DNA of 64,000 nucleotides from Leishmania martiniquensis (GCF_017916325.1 NC_090167.1:786501-850500), one strand, 5' to 3'. Numbered from the stretch's first letter, positions 51,228 through 61,892 are shown. Numbers and translations are program-made. The notes: generated from the letters alone by a model not told the origin.

Positions 51228-52880
51228 CGCTGCTGCCTAGTGGCGCCGACCTTTGGTGTACCGAAGGCCTGCCTGTTCCTGCCCTAGCTGTAGAAGATTT
51301 CGCATGTACGTGCTGCTTGCCGTCGATAGTGCTTCCAGTTTTGTTTCTCTAGGAACAGAGCGTGCCCATTTGCACTTGGCTCCCTCAAGAAGACGGCCGA
51401 TTATGTCGGTGTACCCCACAGCGGCGGGAGAGAGACAACCTAAACGCGCGTCGGGCGACCCTCTCTTTTTTTCTTCGCGGCGGAAATGCTATCTTGGGAG
51501 AGAACGAGCTGGATGGGGATGGATGGGAAAGGATGACAAAGCGCGGGCCCACACACCAGTGGACGTAAGGTCGACGGGGTCGACTAGGACGCGGATCCCT
51601 TCACGTACAAAAAAGAAAAAACAAAGGATAAGTGGAGCGAGGAGAGAGGCGACATGAAAGGACGCACAAAAAATTTTGCATCAGTCAGAAGCGCTCTGCG
51701 TCACCAACCCTCCGTCTCTCTATCGTGTGTAGTTGAGGTGTATGCGTGTATTCATCTGCACATATATATGTCTGTGAGCGTTCGCTAGCTGGTCGCTACG
51801 AATCTGCGCATACGCCGTTGGCACTCACAGAATGGCAAGCAGCGAACATGGTGGTAAAGCGAGTGCAACGGGCAACGTTTGCCCTGCCTAAGCATCGCAC
51901 GCACACACACGTACGCACGCACTCTCTCACCCTCCTCCTCCTGACTCACCTCCTTTTAGGGGAAGATCCTTCTCCAACCGAAGTCAGCAGGAGGGGGAGG
52001 GGCTTTTTCTTTTTTTTTACGCCGGTTGCTTGAGAGAGTGACACGGCCAACGACACGACACGAAGAGGGAACCAAACGGCACGAAAACACACACACACAC
52101 ACAAACGAGATTGCACCCATTGAAAAAAAAGAACAACCTCGAGACACATGAGAGCGATAGACGTACGAGCCCATGGCATAAAGTACCACAACACACAACA
52201 ACAGCCAACCGAAAAGCAAACACGCATACAAAGATAAGAGAAGAATCGAAACAACGTCATGGCATCATCCAAGAGCGGGCATTCCGGAGTGGCGGAAGAG
52301 GAGGAAAGGGTAGGGTGAGTGTGTGGAAAATTTGCGAGAGGAGGCGGATGGCAGCATCCCTCCTTCCGAACGAGCTAAACAGACAAAGACGCCGCGCTGC
52401 TTACATGCGCCTCGCAGAAGCAGCCCTTTACTCCTCTTGGACTGTGTTGGCGTATTCCCGTCTTCAGCTGCGGGTCTTTAAATCTGTGTATTTGCCCATT
52501 TCGAGTTTCGCAGCCGTTGTTCACGCTTTTTTTTGGCGTCATCTCCTTAGCATTACGTTAAATACTTAATAACGTGAAAAAAAAAAAAAACGAAACGAAA
52601 AAGACGTCAACAAACAAAAATGAGGCAGAGAGGCAAAGGGAGCTGAGAACTGTGAAGGGGCGAGGGGGGGCAACAGGGAATGGGAAAGGGAGGGATATTA
52701 GGCACGTACATTCCTGCAACGCCCCCTACGCACATCACACTCCTCCTTCTCTGCCCAAAACGTTTCGCTTGACAGGGCGCAATATCGTTCTTCCCTTTCG
52801 CTTATTAGAGACCCATTTTTGTTATCGTCATATTGGCTCTCATGCAGCTCATGCGCACGCACCACCAACACCCCCAGTAG
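51228..52880. other. intergenic spacer, no gene seen
   Basis: The spacer lies between the importin and small membrane protein genes. It contains purine and A-rich runs (51600-51650, 52110-52130 and 52575-52620), CA runs (51900-51925 and 52086-52105) and low-complexity sequence. No gene was recognised. Confidence 0.55.
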
Positions 52881-55800
52881 TTACATGCTGGCAAGGTATT
52901 GCTTCGCCTGCTCTGAGAGGCAACTAGGGCTAGCCGCCTTTACGCAGGCCAAAAATCCGGCTGCGGAGCCGGGAAGGGCTTGCAGGACGGGATGGTGGTT
53001 GGTCACCCACTCGAGAATCACATCGTGGATACGGCGGGCCTCTACCTCGTCATTCTTTGCTGGTAGCGTTTTGCCCACAACAGTCAGCATCGCCGCTGCC
53101 ATCTGCTGGAGGACTGTAGTGCCATAGAAGCTTAGCAACGATACGTACAGACTGATAGCGTTGCACGTGCAGTGAGAGTACTCCTCTTGGTTCATCAGGC
53201 TCGAAGAGAAATACTTGGCAGCCGCCTGCTGCACGTGCAAAGCGTACTCACCGCCATCGACGCCCATGTTCGCCGTGGGGTGTGAGCCCAGCAGCTGGAC
53301 GATGACATTCATGAGGTAAAAGTCGCTCTGCAGCAGTGCGTCGTCGGAAGACGATGACGCGATCGTCAGCGAGCTTGTGCATATCTGCGGCAGCGACGGA
53401 ACAATCGACTGCGGCGCGTGCGTCACGAAGTCACTCAGAATACCAGCAGCACGCGTCATGTAGAAGTCGTCCGTAGAAGCCTGGAGCCACTCACCGAGTA
53501 TAGGGAAAGCCTTGGCAAGGAATGGGGCCGCAAACACCTCTTTCGAGGAAGCGAGCAGGGCACCAATCAGGTCGCACATGGAAGAAATGGTGATCTGCAC
53601 CTCCTCGTCCACCACCTCTAGCGCGTCGAGCTCGTCTTCGTCGTTCTCCATCGCCTTCTTCTCCAGGCACTCATTGCGGCGCTTTACCACAACCTCCAGC
53701 GCCGCCATTACCTTGTCGCACACGAGGGCAGTGTTGGTGGGGCTCATGATTGCTGGGTGCACGCTAACGCAGCGACCGATGCACTCCAGCATCACCTCCA
53801 TCACGTTGTTCTCTGACTCATCGCCGAGCGCCTCCATGAGCTTTGGCAGGGCTGCCTCCGCCAGCTGCTGAGCGGCTGGGTCCTTCATCTCCTCGTAGCA
53901 CTTCAGTATCTCGTCGAGCATCGACGCGCCGCTCTCACGAATATCAGGGCGTGCAGCGAACGCCAGCTGGCCAATGGCCGCATTCGCAATATCGCGGAAG
54001 TACGGGGCCAGTCCAACGCCGAGGTCCTTCAGCATGGCAAAGACCACGTTAGAGGCGAGCTCCTTGTCCTCGATGAGGCTCGTGTGAATAGTCACGACAC
54101 GCTCGCCAACGCCCGGAATAACAAAGCGCATCTTCTCCACACCATCAGGCAGGTCATCGTCGTCGTCGGCATCGCCAATGCCGACGTTGGCGACCTCCAT
54201 GTCGCACTCCATGCTCATCATATTCAGCAGGATCGGGATAACGGTGCTGAGGTACGGCTGCGCCTGATCCTTGAGGCACTCCACCATGCACGTCCAGCCA
54301 CGCATCACGAAACGCGTGCGCGGGTCATCATTTGTCAGACCGCCGGCGCACAGTTGCTTCAGATAGTTGCACACATCATGTGCGTACTGGGCGAACGCGT
54401 CGCGACCCACGCCGCAGGCGAGCAGCGTCACACACTCGATCGCCTTGCACTTTGTCTTCATCGTCTCCGGTGTGTCCGGCAGGCTCATCACCTCCTGGTA
54501 AACGGGCACGAGCGCGTTCACGTATGGGAGCAGCATGCCCTTGCACGTCGAGGACACTGAAGAGAGCACACCCAGCGCCGCCTCACGGACAAAGTAATGC
54601 CCTGTCCCTCGGATCATTGCCACGCAGTCGCCGCAGATCAGCTCGATGTACGGGTGCAGGATGGTGCGGAACTCGTCAAGGCCGTCATCCTCCTCGTCCT
54701 CCTCATCGTCGCCGGTCACACTGTCAATAAAGCTGTCAAGGCAGCTTGCGGCGCACGTCGCCACGCGCGGCACCTCGTCACGCAGCGCAGCGACGACAAC
54801 AGGAAGGATAGCGCCGTGCACCTTCATCTGCAGCTCTGGCGCGAAGTCCTGGGAGAGCTGCGCGAGGCAGTCCAGCGTGTTGGCGCGCACGTACTTGGAC
54901 TCGTCCTTCACGTGTGGCACCACCATCTGTACCAGCGACGGCAGCTGCGACGCGAAGACGGTGCGCATGCCCTCGCCAGCGTAGCAGATGAGCAGCACCG
55001 CAGCGTTTCTAAGCTGCCACTGCGGCGAGTTGATGTTCTGCGCGAAGAGCGCCTGCGCCGTCTTCTGAAGTTTTCGACCGCCAAGCGCATTCGAAATGCG
55101 GTCCAGCCCACTGGACCCGATCACCAGATCCGAGTTTTCCTCCAGGTTGTCCTCGTCCTTTTCGCGGCCAGTGACGTCCCAGTCCTCACCGTAGTCGGGG
55201 TTTAGTGTGTACTGAAAGAGCAACTCAAAGAAGGAAGAGGCAAACTGAGGCACCTTGCGCACAGTCTTCGGCACTTCCTCGCAGTACGTCAGCATTAGTT
55301 CCACCGCCATGTGGCGAGCACCGGCGTCCACCTGAGGCGCCGCAGCCACCTGCATCATGAGCCCCAGAAGGTTTTCGGCGTCATGCTCAAAGAGGTTTAT
55401 GTTCGCCGAGATCCCCTCCACAGTGGCCCCCAGCATCGACTCTACCGACTCCCACTCGGCCTGGTTCAGATAGGCCTCAACGACACCCAGCATCGTCGGC
55501 ACCAGGGGGCGCAGACGGTCCACCATACCAAGGTTTGACAGACGAATCGTCGCCTGGAAAGCGGCCTTCTTGAGATCGGTGGCCTCTGTTGCTTGTGTGA
55601 AGCACGTCTCCAACCCCTTCGCCAGCGTCTCGGCGTGAGACTGGAAGTAGGCTGCCATGGCTGTCGCGGTTGTCTGAATGATCTCGCAGCACATCGTCTT
55701 TGCCGCCGCATCGCCCTTGGGGTCGCCGAGGATAGTGATGACGCTTGTCCACAGTTCACTCCACTCCTCCTTCTCTTGGTACACCTGCACCGCCACAGCA

Positions 55801-56129
55801 CTGATGCACGCCGCCGCGGGCGAGCGCAGGCCGCCCTGGAAAGCAGTGTTGAGCAGGGTTATCATATGCGCCTTCACCAGAGCACGCGTTGCAGCGTCGG
55901 ACGCGGCGTATGGCGACAGGTTCGCGTTGAACAGCTTGCGCAGCAGAACCACACTCATGGTCCTCACACTTGTGTCCTGGGAAGTTGCACTGATTTCCGC
56001 CAGAGCACACATCATCCAAACGGGGTTGGAGGCAACCATGCTGTTGTAGTGTTCCTCGGCGGACTTGCGCTCCTGGTTGTCTGCGGACCGCAGCCCATTC
56101 AGCAGCATGATGAGATGACTTGAGTCCAT
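52881..56129 (-). CDS. importin-beta family nuclear import receptor (IPO5/Kap121 type)
   Basis: The product is 1082 residues from the ATG at 56129 (MDSSHLIMLLNGLRSADNQERKSAEEHYN). This is the usual length for IPO5/RanBP5 and yeast Kap121/Pse1. The N-terminus carries the HEAT-repeat opening of the importin-beta fold (HLIMLLNGLRSADNQERKSAEEHYN; TSVRTMSVVLLRKLF). Helical repeats run the whole length, for example QLSQDFAPELQM and PYLSTVIPILLNMM. An acidic loop (DDEEDEEDDGLDEF, about 480-495) sits where family members have an acidic insert, and a second (DADDDDDLPDGVEKMRF) matches the YEVRDDDD-like block of IPO5. It should carry ribosomal proteins and histones into the nucleus with RanGTP. The plus-strand frames over the gene are shadows. 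Confidence 0.92.
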   Translation of the reverse strand: MDSSHLIMLLNGLRSADNQERKSAEEHYNSMVASNPVWMMCALAEISATSQDTSVRTMSVVLLRKLFNANLSPYAASDAATRALVKAHMITLLNTAFQGGLRSPAAACISAVAVQVYQEKEEWSELWTSVITILGDPKGDAAAKTMCCEIIQTTATAMAAYFQSHAETLAKGLETCFTQATEATDLKKAAFQATIRLSNLGMVDRLRPLVPTMLGVVEAYLNQAEWESVESMLGATVEGISANINLFEHDAENLLGLMMQVAAAPQVDAGARHMAVELMLTYCEEVPKTVRKVPQFASSFFELLFQYTLNPDYGEDWDVTGREKDEDNLEENSDLVIGSSGLDRISNALGGRKLQKTAQALFAQNINSPQWQLRNAAVLLICYAGEGMRTVFASQLPSLVQMVVPHVKDESKYVRANTLDCLAQLSQDFAPELQMKVHGAILPVVVAALRDEVPRVATCAASCLDSFIDSVTGDDEEDEEDDGLDEFRTILHPYIELICGDCVAMIRGTGHYFVREAALGVLSSVSSTCKGMLLPYVNALVPVYQEVMSLPDTPETMKTKCKAIECVTLLACGVGRDAFAQYAHDVCNYLKQLCAGGLTNDDPRTRFVMRGWTCMVECLKDQAQPYLSTVIPILLNMMSMECDMEVANVGIGDADDDDDLPDGVEKMRFVIPGVGERVVTIHTSLIEDKELASNVVFAMLKDLGVGLAPYFRDIANAAIGQLAFAARPDIRESGASMLDEILKCYEEMKDPAAQQLAEAALPKLMEALGDESENNVMEVMLECIGRCVSVHPAIMSPTNTALVCDKVMAALEVVVKRRNECLEKKAMENDEDELDALEVVDEEVQITISSMCDLIGALLASSKEVFAAPFLAKAFPILGEWLQASTDDFYMTRAAGILSDFVTHAPQSIVPSLPQICTSSLTIASSSSDDALLQSDFYLMNVIVQLLGSHPTANMGVDGGEYALHVQQAAAKYFSSSLMNQEEYSHCTCNAISLYVSLLSFYGTTVLQQMAAAMLTVVGKTLPAKNDEVEARRIHDVILEWVTNHHPVLQALPGSAAGFLACVKAASPSCLSEQAKQYLASM

Positions 56130-57284
56130 GGTGGTCAAAGGAGGAGGGTCAGCAAGAGTCAGAAAGAAAACCCGATTAGCTGCTCAGCTGCCCTTGCCAA
56201 ATATTTTGGGCAATGCCTTGTGTGGTTAGTGGAGAGCGGTTCGTGTGCTCCAGCCCTCCTTCACCTGTATCAGAGGCAAAGAAGAAGAGAAATACCAACT
56301 TGCCCGCTTGAAAGAGCGTACACCTCAGCAGTGATAATAATAAACGAACAGCTTAATTAACCAGTGTTTAGAAGATTGTAATGCACCTCTTCTTTACTTG
56401 ATCTTGTCGGCCAGTTTCTCTTGCTTCGCACCTACAGTGCTGTTCGCTAGGGCGACCTTTTTCCTTGAAGGTGTTTCTTTAGCGCGGCGTCTAGAATATA
56501 GTTATGGTGCTTTTCTGCGTAGAGCATCCGCCGACGTCGCATATGCGGATACGTATGTTTAAGGTCGTCGTAGGGAAAGAGCAGCAGCAGCAGCGTCGAG
56601 TGTCGTGGTCGTAGGAAAAGTCCCGCGCCAGAGCAGTGCCCACATGTGAGTCCGAGACGACAGCAAGGAAAGGAGAAGCATAAAGCCAAGAGAGGGGCGT
56701 CAAGAAAGATGTGAGCGCCACCAAATAATATGGCATGAGGGGTCGACCGCATAGAAGGAGATACGCGAGTGAGGATAGCCAGGCAATCTCTCGCAGAGAA
56801 CCCAGCAGCCATGAGAGCTCCTCAAGTGCGAGTCAGTCAGACACGCTTCAGAAAGACCTACAGGCGTCAAGAGTGCAGCATGTGCTTGCTTGAGTTGCGA
56901 TCCGATCATGTTCTTTCACTGCCGATCTACTATTTCTATTCGCCATACCATGTATTCTGAAAGAGAGTGAAAAAAAAAGATTGCGAGACGTCGTCGTCAC
57001 AATGGCGAGGGGCGGCAACTCCGCACACTCGAAAAAAGAAAAAGAAAACAGAGCTGGGAGGAGCAGAGGGAAATCCACAAAGATATAGAACAAGACGACG
57101 AGCGGCTGGCTCAAAAGAGCATACGCAAAAGTTTGAAAACGAGTAAAGACCGTATACAGGGTGACAAAAGGCGTCTATGCGAAAGCAAAGTAAAGCGTGG
57201 GAGTGTTTCGTGGCTGTAAGCCACCTCTATGTATAAAACCACTTCCGTCCTTGCACTAATGGAAGATACGCAGCACCTTGGGGT
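56130..57284. other. AT-richer intergenic spacer with a possible small gene
   Basis: The spacer lies between the 1046-residue unknown and the importin gene. It is clearly AT-richer than other spacers (for example TAATAATAAACG near 56334). Purine runs at 56280-56295 and 57035-57075 are candidate pyrimidine tracts. A 121-codon minus-strand frame at 56447-56812 is listed separately. Confidence 0.5.
56447..56812 (-). CDS. possible small protein, uncertain
   Basis: This is a 121-codon frame from an ATG at 56812. The first 75 residues read like translated low-complexity sequence, but the C-terminal 45 (FPYDDLKHTYPHMRRRRM, then LYAEKHHNYILDAALKKHLQGK) look protein-like and basic, reminiscent of small mitochondrial proteins. 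A shorter start (Met at PHMRRRRM) would give about 31 residues. No family was recognised. It could equally be a chance frame in a spacer. Confidence 0.25.
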   Translation of the reverse strand: MAAGFSARDCLAILTRVSPSMRSTPHAILFGGAHIFLDAPLLALCFSFPCCRLGLTCGHCSGAGLFLRPRHSTLLLLLFPYDDLKHTYPHMRRRRMLYAEKHHNYILDAALKKHLQGKRSP

Positions 57285-60200
57285 TCATGACAGAGCCTCG
57301 TCTGGTTTAGAGACAGAAGCGAAAGTCTGTAATACCCCTTCTGAAAAAAGGGATAAAACACCCTCTCTAGCCCTTAAGCAAGATGCGCGAGGAGCTGTCA
57401 TATATGCAGAGGGGGGCCTCAGACCTGCGCGTAGCACATCCGTGCAATGTAGCACAACCACATTGGGGAACGGGTACTGCCACTGGAGAAGCGTGTCTAT
57501 AAAGGCATCCTCGTCCAAAAGGCTCAAAGGGCTGCTAGCACTGCTCTTGTCACTCGTCGTCTCTTCAAGAGGGTGAAACCGCACACTTTGAAGATCAGAA
57601 GCGGCATCTCGTATACTGCCATCGCATAGCGGTATGCTGGCGCTCACGCGAGTCCATCCACGTTTGAAAGCGGTGCTGAGGATGTGAAAAGCAAAAGAGA
57701 CAGTGACGCGGCGGCGCAGGGCGAAAAAGTCGACAGCAGCATCTTTGCTAAATTCCGCGGTTGATTCCACAGAGCCTTCATGAAGCCTCTCAGCGGCTTG
57801 CAGCAATGCCATCCATGGGGCCTCACTGAAGGTGCTGAGTTTTGAGTGATGCGCTGCGCTGCGCGCCTCCTCTCCGTAGTAGCTTGTGGCAAGGCTCACA
57901 AGCGGAGAAGGAGCCACAAGCCCGTCCACGTAGGTCAGATACTCTATAAAGTGGGTGTCCGTGAGAACGAGTCGCAATGCTCCACGTCGTGACTGCCACA
58001 CATATGTCGCAGGGCGCTGATAGTCAACTGCCAAGCCTACAATATCATCGGCAACGCAGTCCGCTACCTTGGTATCCTTCCGCCAGAGACCCGAAAACCG
58101 AAGCCGTAGGCTGGACCACTGAGCCTCGTGGCGGAGTTCGGATGTATTGAGAGCTAGCTCGCCATCAGCACCACTGCCGATGAAACAGGAGGGGAAAAAT
58201 AGTAGCTGCAGAGTACGCTGCGTTACATTGCCGTAGTACCGTAGGCCCCCTGACACTGCTGCCCACTCCGCGAGAACTGGCATGAGATCATCAAAGCAGC
58301 GCGTACCGTCTATCAGCAGCCGTAGTGCGCCACATGGCTTCCGACTTTGAAGAGTCCCATGTGAAGGTAAGCCATACTCAGGACTCATATGATAAACTCG
58401 CATATCGGAGGAATCGCAAAAAAGGCTCAAGGCAATGCGCAAAAGGGACTTCATAACACCAGCAGCACTGCATTCTTCCCCCTCAATAGTGCTGCGCACA
58501 GGAACAACGAAAATAAGCTTATAGTGAGCCTCTTGAGACACAGGAGTGCAACTGTAAGGCCGAATAGCGCAGCCGAAACCGTTGTTTGTTGGGCACGTAA
58601 AAAGAAGCTCCGTTGAGTATCCTAACGATACGGCTTCACTAGCAATTGCAGAAATCAGGTGCAGTGGCGGCAGGTAGACACCTGGCGGATGCGTTTGTGT
58701 GCTGTCTTGGCTAGTGCTATCAGAGATGGATACCACAAGAACATGAAGCTTGAACGGCTGGGATAGGTGCTCTTGTGCTTCGTGACCAAATAGTCCAGTA
58801 GCTAAAAGCGTACTCGCCGAAAAGGAGGTGGTTTCAGAGAGACAGTAACTTAGTGCTGCTTTCACACTCAAAGTCGGTACATTGTTCCATGCCTGAAGAG
58901 TGCGAATGTATTCTACAACCCCTTCCTCGCTATCTGTTTCAGCTGTACTCGCTTTGTTAGAAGCGCTAACCTTTGCTCCCTTTGCCGTCGACACATCTAT
59001 CAATGTGTCTAAAAACCAATCATACTCGACCTCCCCTACACCGCGCAAGCATGAGCGCCTCGGCGCCATGCTGTCTTGGCGTGAACGCGAAAGCGCAACA
59101 GCTTTCACAAAGCTGGCAACCTCAGTAGCTGTGTTCTGCTCTAGTGAGGTGTGGTGTGTGATACCCTCACCTATCCTCTCCTGCCCGTCCTTCGCTAGAG
59201 GAAGTGACGATTCGTCCGTTGTCAGAGTTTCTCCGGCAACTCTTTCTTGCTTACTCGAGCAGTCAGAGTGTGCTTTTGGGCACGCTGCCGTCATACTTTC
59301 TCGGAGAGTCGCTTTGACCTCCTCCTCGAAGGGCATACGGTCTTTCTGAGCAACCGCCACTTCCTCCGCTGTCCAAGTATCTGACCGAAAAAAGCACAGC
59401 GCACGCACTTTGATTACATTTCTGCTAGGATCACTCTCCGTAGGGCAAATGGTGATTCGCACGAAAGCCTTGAGCAGGGTGCCTGGTATCCTGAGAGTAG
59501 CTGCCCTACTAGGCGCGGCTGGAGTGGAGACTAGCGCGACAAAGGCACCATGCGCGGAAGTAGAGGTTTCAATGACAACATTCAAGAGGTACTGCTCTTG
59601 AATAGGAAAGGCTGGAGGGTCCAGATGATGCAATCGTCTCTCAACATCATCCTCCAGCACAAGCACAGCAATATAATCTTGCACCACATAAGTGTCGGTG
59701 CTGCCTCCAGAAAGCTGGTTGCTTCCACTGCTAAGCGCACAAGGAGGTAATCGTCTTCGCCTGTGTATGTCCGCTCTGTTTTCAAGCTCTAGAAGCACAC
59801 AAGCTTCGCACGAGAGGGGAGTACTTGTGACCCAGCTCTTCGACGGCAGCGCGCATCGAGAAATCCAGCGTCCAACGTTTTGTGGCGTCACTAGTGCCGA
59901 CTCGACACCCACACCTGTCGCTTCCACGACTTTGAAAGCGACAAGCTCAATACTTCCCAGTAGTGCAAGAAAGTCTGCAACTATACTGTCAGTATTTTTC
60001 CATGCGGGATTCAGTGGCGGCAAACTCCGTTGATCCTGCGACCTGACAATTTGGGGCGATCGGTTTTTCCTCGCTGCCTTTTTCATTGGTCGTTCCTTTG
60101 TGATGCCGTCACTAGCAGACGCCTGCAGCTGGGGTGCAGACGTTTTTTCAGGGGTGGTAGGCTTTTTTACTACGGGAGAGGGCTTTATGATGGATCCTGT

Positions 60201-60425
60201 GCCACCGGCGGCTCCGGTCGTGTGGTGCGAAAAAGGAGCTTCAGCCGCTTTTGATGCCACAGATTTCAAGCCCTCACTGTGAGGGGTATCATTGTTCGAG
60301 TGCGAAACTAGAGGCCGCTGCCTATTAATAATGGCAGAGTGTGTTTTTTGCGGTGCCGCGCTCCCTTCGGCTGCAAGAATGCCGTCTAGAGCATCTGAAA
60401 TTGCCTTGATATCGACTTTCATCAT
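57285..60425 (-). CDS. hypothetical 1046-residue protein, unknown function
   Basis: The product is 1046 residues from tandem ATGs at 60425/60422. No family was recognised. The first 130 residues are polar with Lys/Pro/Ser-rich linkers (GIIKPSPVVKKPTTPEK-type). From about residue 135 folded segments appear: DSIVADFLALLGSIELVAFKVVEATG, a beta-rich block (YVVQDYIAVLVLEDDVERRL, EQYLLNVVIETSTSAHGAFVALVS), a middle part with DWFLDTLIDVS, a long central domain (LYHMSPEYGLPSHGTLQ, CGALRLLIDGTRCFDDLM), and a C-terminal part (FALRRRVTVSFAFHILSTAFKRGW; DEDAFIDTLLQWQYPFPNVVVLHCTDVLRAGL). Its codon use is visibly less GC-rich than that of neighbouring genes, suggesting weak selection or fast evolution. 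No signal peptide or membrane span is seen. It is probably kinetoplastid-specific. Confidence 0.8.
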   Translation of the reverse strand: MMKVDIKAISDALDGILAAEGSAAPQKTHSAIINRQRPLVSHSNNDTPHSEGLKSVASKAAEAPFSHHTTGAAGGTGSIIKPSPVVKKPTTPEKTSAPQLQASASDGITKERPMKKAARKNRSPQIVRSQDQRSLPPLNPAWKNTDSIVADFLALLGSIELVAFKVVEATGVGVESALVTPQNVGRWISRCALPSKSWVTSTPLSCEACVLLELENRADIHRRRRLPPCALSSGSNQLSGGSTDTYVVQDYIAVLVLEDDVERRLHHLDPPAFPIQEQYLLNVVIETSTSAHGAFVALVSTPAAPSRAATLRIPGTLLKAFVRITICPTESDPSRNVIKVRALCFFRSDTWTAEEVAVAQKDRMPFEEEVKATLRESMTAACPKAHSDCSSKQERVAGETLTTDESSLPLAKDGQERIGEGITHHTSLEQNTATEVASFVKAVALSRSRQDSMAPRRSCLRGVGEVEYDWFLDTLIDVSTAKGAKVSASNKASTAETDSEEGVVEYIRTLQAWNNVPTLSVKAALSYCLSETTSFSASTLLATGLFGHEAQEHLSQPFKLHVLVVSISDSTSQDSTQTHPPGVYLPPLHLISAIASEAVSLGYSTELLFTCPTNNGFGCAIRPYSCTPVSQEAHYKLIFVVPVRSTIEGEECSAAGVMKSLLRIALSLFCDSSDMRVYHMSPEYGLPSHGTLQSRKPCGALRLLIDGTRCFDDLMPVLAEWAAVSGGLRYYGNVTQRTLQLLFFPSCFIGSGADGELALNTSELRHEAQWSSLRLRFSGLWRKDTKVADCVADDIVGLAVDYQRPATYVWQSRRGALRLVLTDTHFIEYLTYVDGLVAPSPLVSLATSYYGEEARSAAHHSKLSTFSEAPWMALLQAAERLHEGSVESTAEFSKDAAVDFFALRRRVTVSFAFHILSTAFKRGWTRVSASIPLCDGSIRDAASDLQSVRFHPLEETTSDKSSASSPLSLLDEDAFIDTLLQWQYPFPNVVVLHCTDVLRAGLRPPSAYMTAPRASCLRAREGVLSLFSEGVLQTFASVSKPDEALS

Positions 60426-60908
60426 TAACCTATCTGAAACAGGGTGTTCAGCGTGAAAATAGAACTTTGCACTGAAATTTCTGCGGCACCGCTTTCACTT
60501 CTCGCAGTGAGTTCTCCCCTAAAGTATTGCAGGGCAGAAGAGAAGAACGAGAAGCGAAAAGGTTCAGTTGAGGAGCGAATAGCTGGCCAGGTAGCTGGTA
60601 GAGCAGCAAGTGTCGCAGTATTCACGTGAAGCATCGAACGCAGGCTTAAGCCCACTAGAGCGACGCTAACAGATAATCACGCCAAGAGCTTAGGGTAAAA
60701 GATAGAGTGTGTTGTTTATTATGGCCCAGTTTCTTCTGAAATGCTTCGTTTGCGTAATAATTTGCAGCTCTGCGGGTGTTCAATCGGCGGTATGGAAGCA
60801 GCCCAAGAAAAAAAGAACGACTATTGTACATGGCCTGCTCAGCTTTCGGAAACTTCAGCGCTAGAGAGAGAGAAACTTCTCGAGAGGCGCAGCCTCGTAC
60901 TTTTTTTC
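60426..60908. other. short intergenic spacer
   Basis: A 483 bp spacer between the Dpy-30-motif gene and the 1046-residue unknown, AT-richer than most. No gene was seen; purines at 60540-60560 could supply the upstream pyrimidine tract. Confidence 0.5.
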
Positions 60909-61280
60909 TCATGTGGGCTCCATGTTAAGTGCGGCTTTGTTGATCGTCTGAAATGGATGATGCGTAAGTCGTGAGGTGCCCCCATTAACGTTGTTTCGGA
61001 GGAGATACTGGGCTAGCCACGTCACCGGGTCTGCCTGTGTCTTGTTAGCAGTGCATCTGTCGCCATCGTTTGGCGTAATCTGGTCTCTATGCTCTTTGAT
61101 CAAGTCTTGAAGCGCCGGCACCAGCGTCGGAAACACATTCTCAATCAGGTAGCGATGATCTGCTGATATGTTTGCGCCGCTGTCGCCATTGCACATGACG
61201 ATGTGATTTAGGAAAAGGCCTTCTTCAATTAGTCGCACGACAAGCGCGCTATCATCTTCCTGCTGAGGCGAATCGGGCAT
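60909..61280 (-). CDS. Dpy-30-motif protein
   Basis: The product is 123 residues from the ATG at 61280. The two-helix Dpy-30 dimerisation motif is clear: YLIENVFPTLVPALQDLIKEHRD (about 45-67), then after a polar insert DPVTWLAQYLLRNN (about 83-96), matching the classical xPxxxLAxYLLxxN. Such helices dimerise and dock on amphipathic helices of partner proteins, as in radial-spoke, adenylate-kinase and COMPASS complexes. In trypanosomatids most Dpy-30 proteins known to me are flagellar. The insert between the helices is longer than usual. Residues 1-40 are polar. The frame is open further upstream (from 61400), but the ATG at 61280 best fits the family length. A flagellar role is inferred, not shown. 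Confidence 0.8.
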   Translation of the reverse strand: MPDSPQQEDDSALVVRLIEEGLFLNHIVMCNGDSGANISADHRYLIENVFPTLVPALQDLIKEHRDQITPNDGDRCTANKTQADPVTWLAQYLLRNNVNGGTSRLTHHPFQTINKAALNMEPT

Positions 61281-61892
61281 GATAGCCTTCGATATGGATA
61301 ATTTTTTTGGCGAAGCGTGCGTGGAGAGCTGTAATATCTGGTGAGGCTCCAGAACTTGGAGAAAGGACAAGGCGGGCGTCAAAGAAGAAGAGTAGCTCAA
61401 TTGTCAATTGATTGGTGCCTGGCACTGGGGTGGGTGGATGGGAAAGCCTTGTGGCGTTTCGAAAAAAGTTTTCCGGTGGTCGGGATGGCCACTTTGGGGC
61501 TGTGGGCATGCGCGCCCTTCGTTTGCGGTGCTGAGGGGCCGGCGTGGGCCCCGCCCTAGCGCCAGGGGTGCGGCCCACTTGGCCCAGCCAGGAAGCCCCG
61601 GAACCCTTTGCGGGAGGGGGGGCGGGAGCATTGCTTTCGGGGGAGGAAGGGGGTGCTTTTAGGGGCAGGCGTTTTCCAGGCGCGGGGTCGCCTTCGGGGA
61701 GGGGGGGGCCACATGGCGCAGGGGCACGGCAGGCCAGCTTCGGGGAAGGCATGGGCCGCTCCCAGAGCGCGTTCCCCCGGCTCTGTTTTCGTTTTCCTTT
61801 ACGGCGCACCAGCGGGTGCTAACAGTGAAGGGCATGACAACAAAGGGGAGGAATCGCAACGCTTATTTCAGAAGTTGACAAAAGTGCCCTAC
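61281..61892. other. intergenic spacer with G-rich island
   Basis: The spacer lies between the tomosyn-like and Dpy-30 genes. The ends (61281-61430 and 61815-61892) look like ordinary spacer. The core 61430-61815 is strongly G- and C-rich on the plus strand, with GGGG/CCCC blocks and no purine/AT tract, unlike every other spacer here. A 185-codon minus-strand frame runs through it (Pro/Ala/Arg-rich) but is not credible as a protein. Confidence 0.6.
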
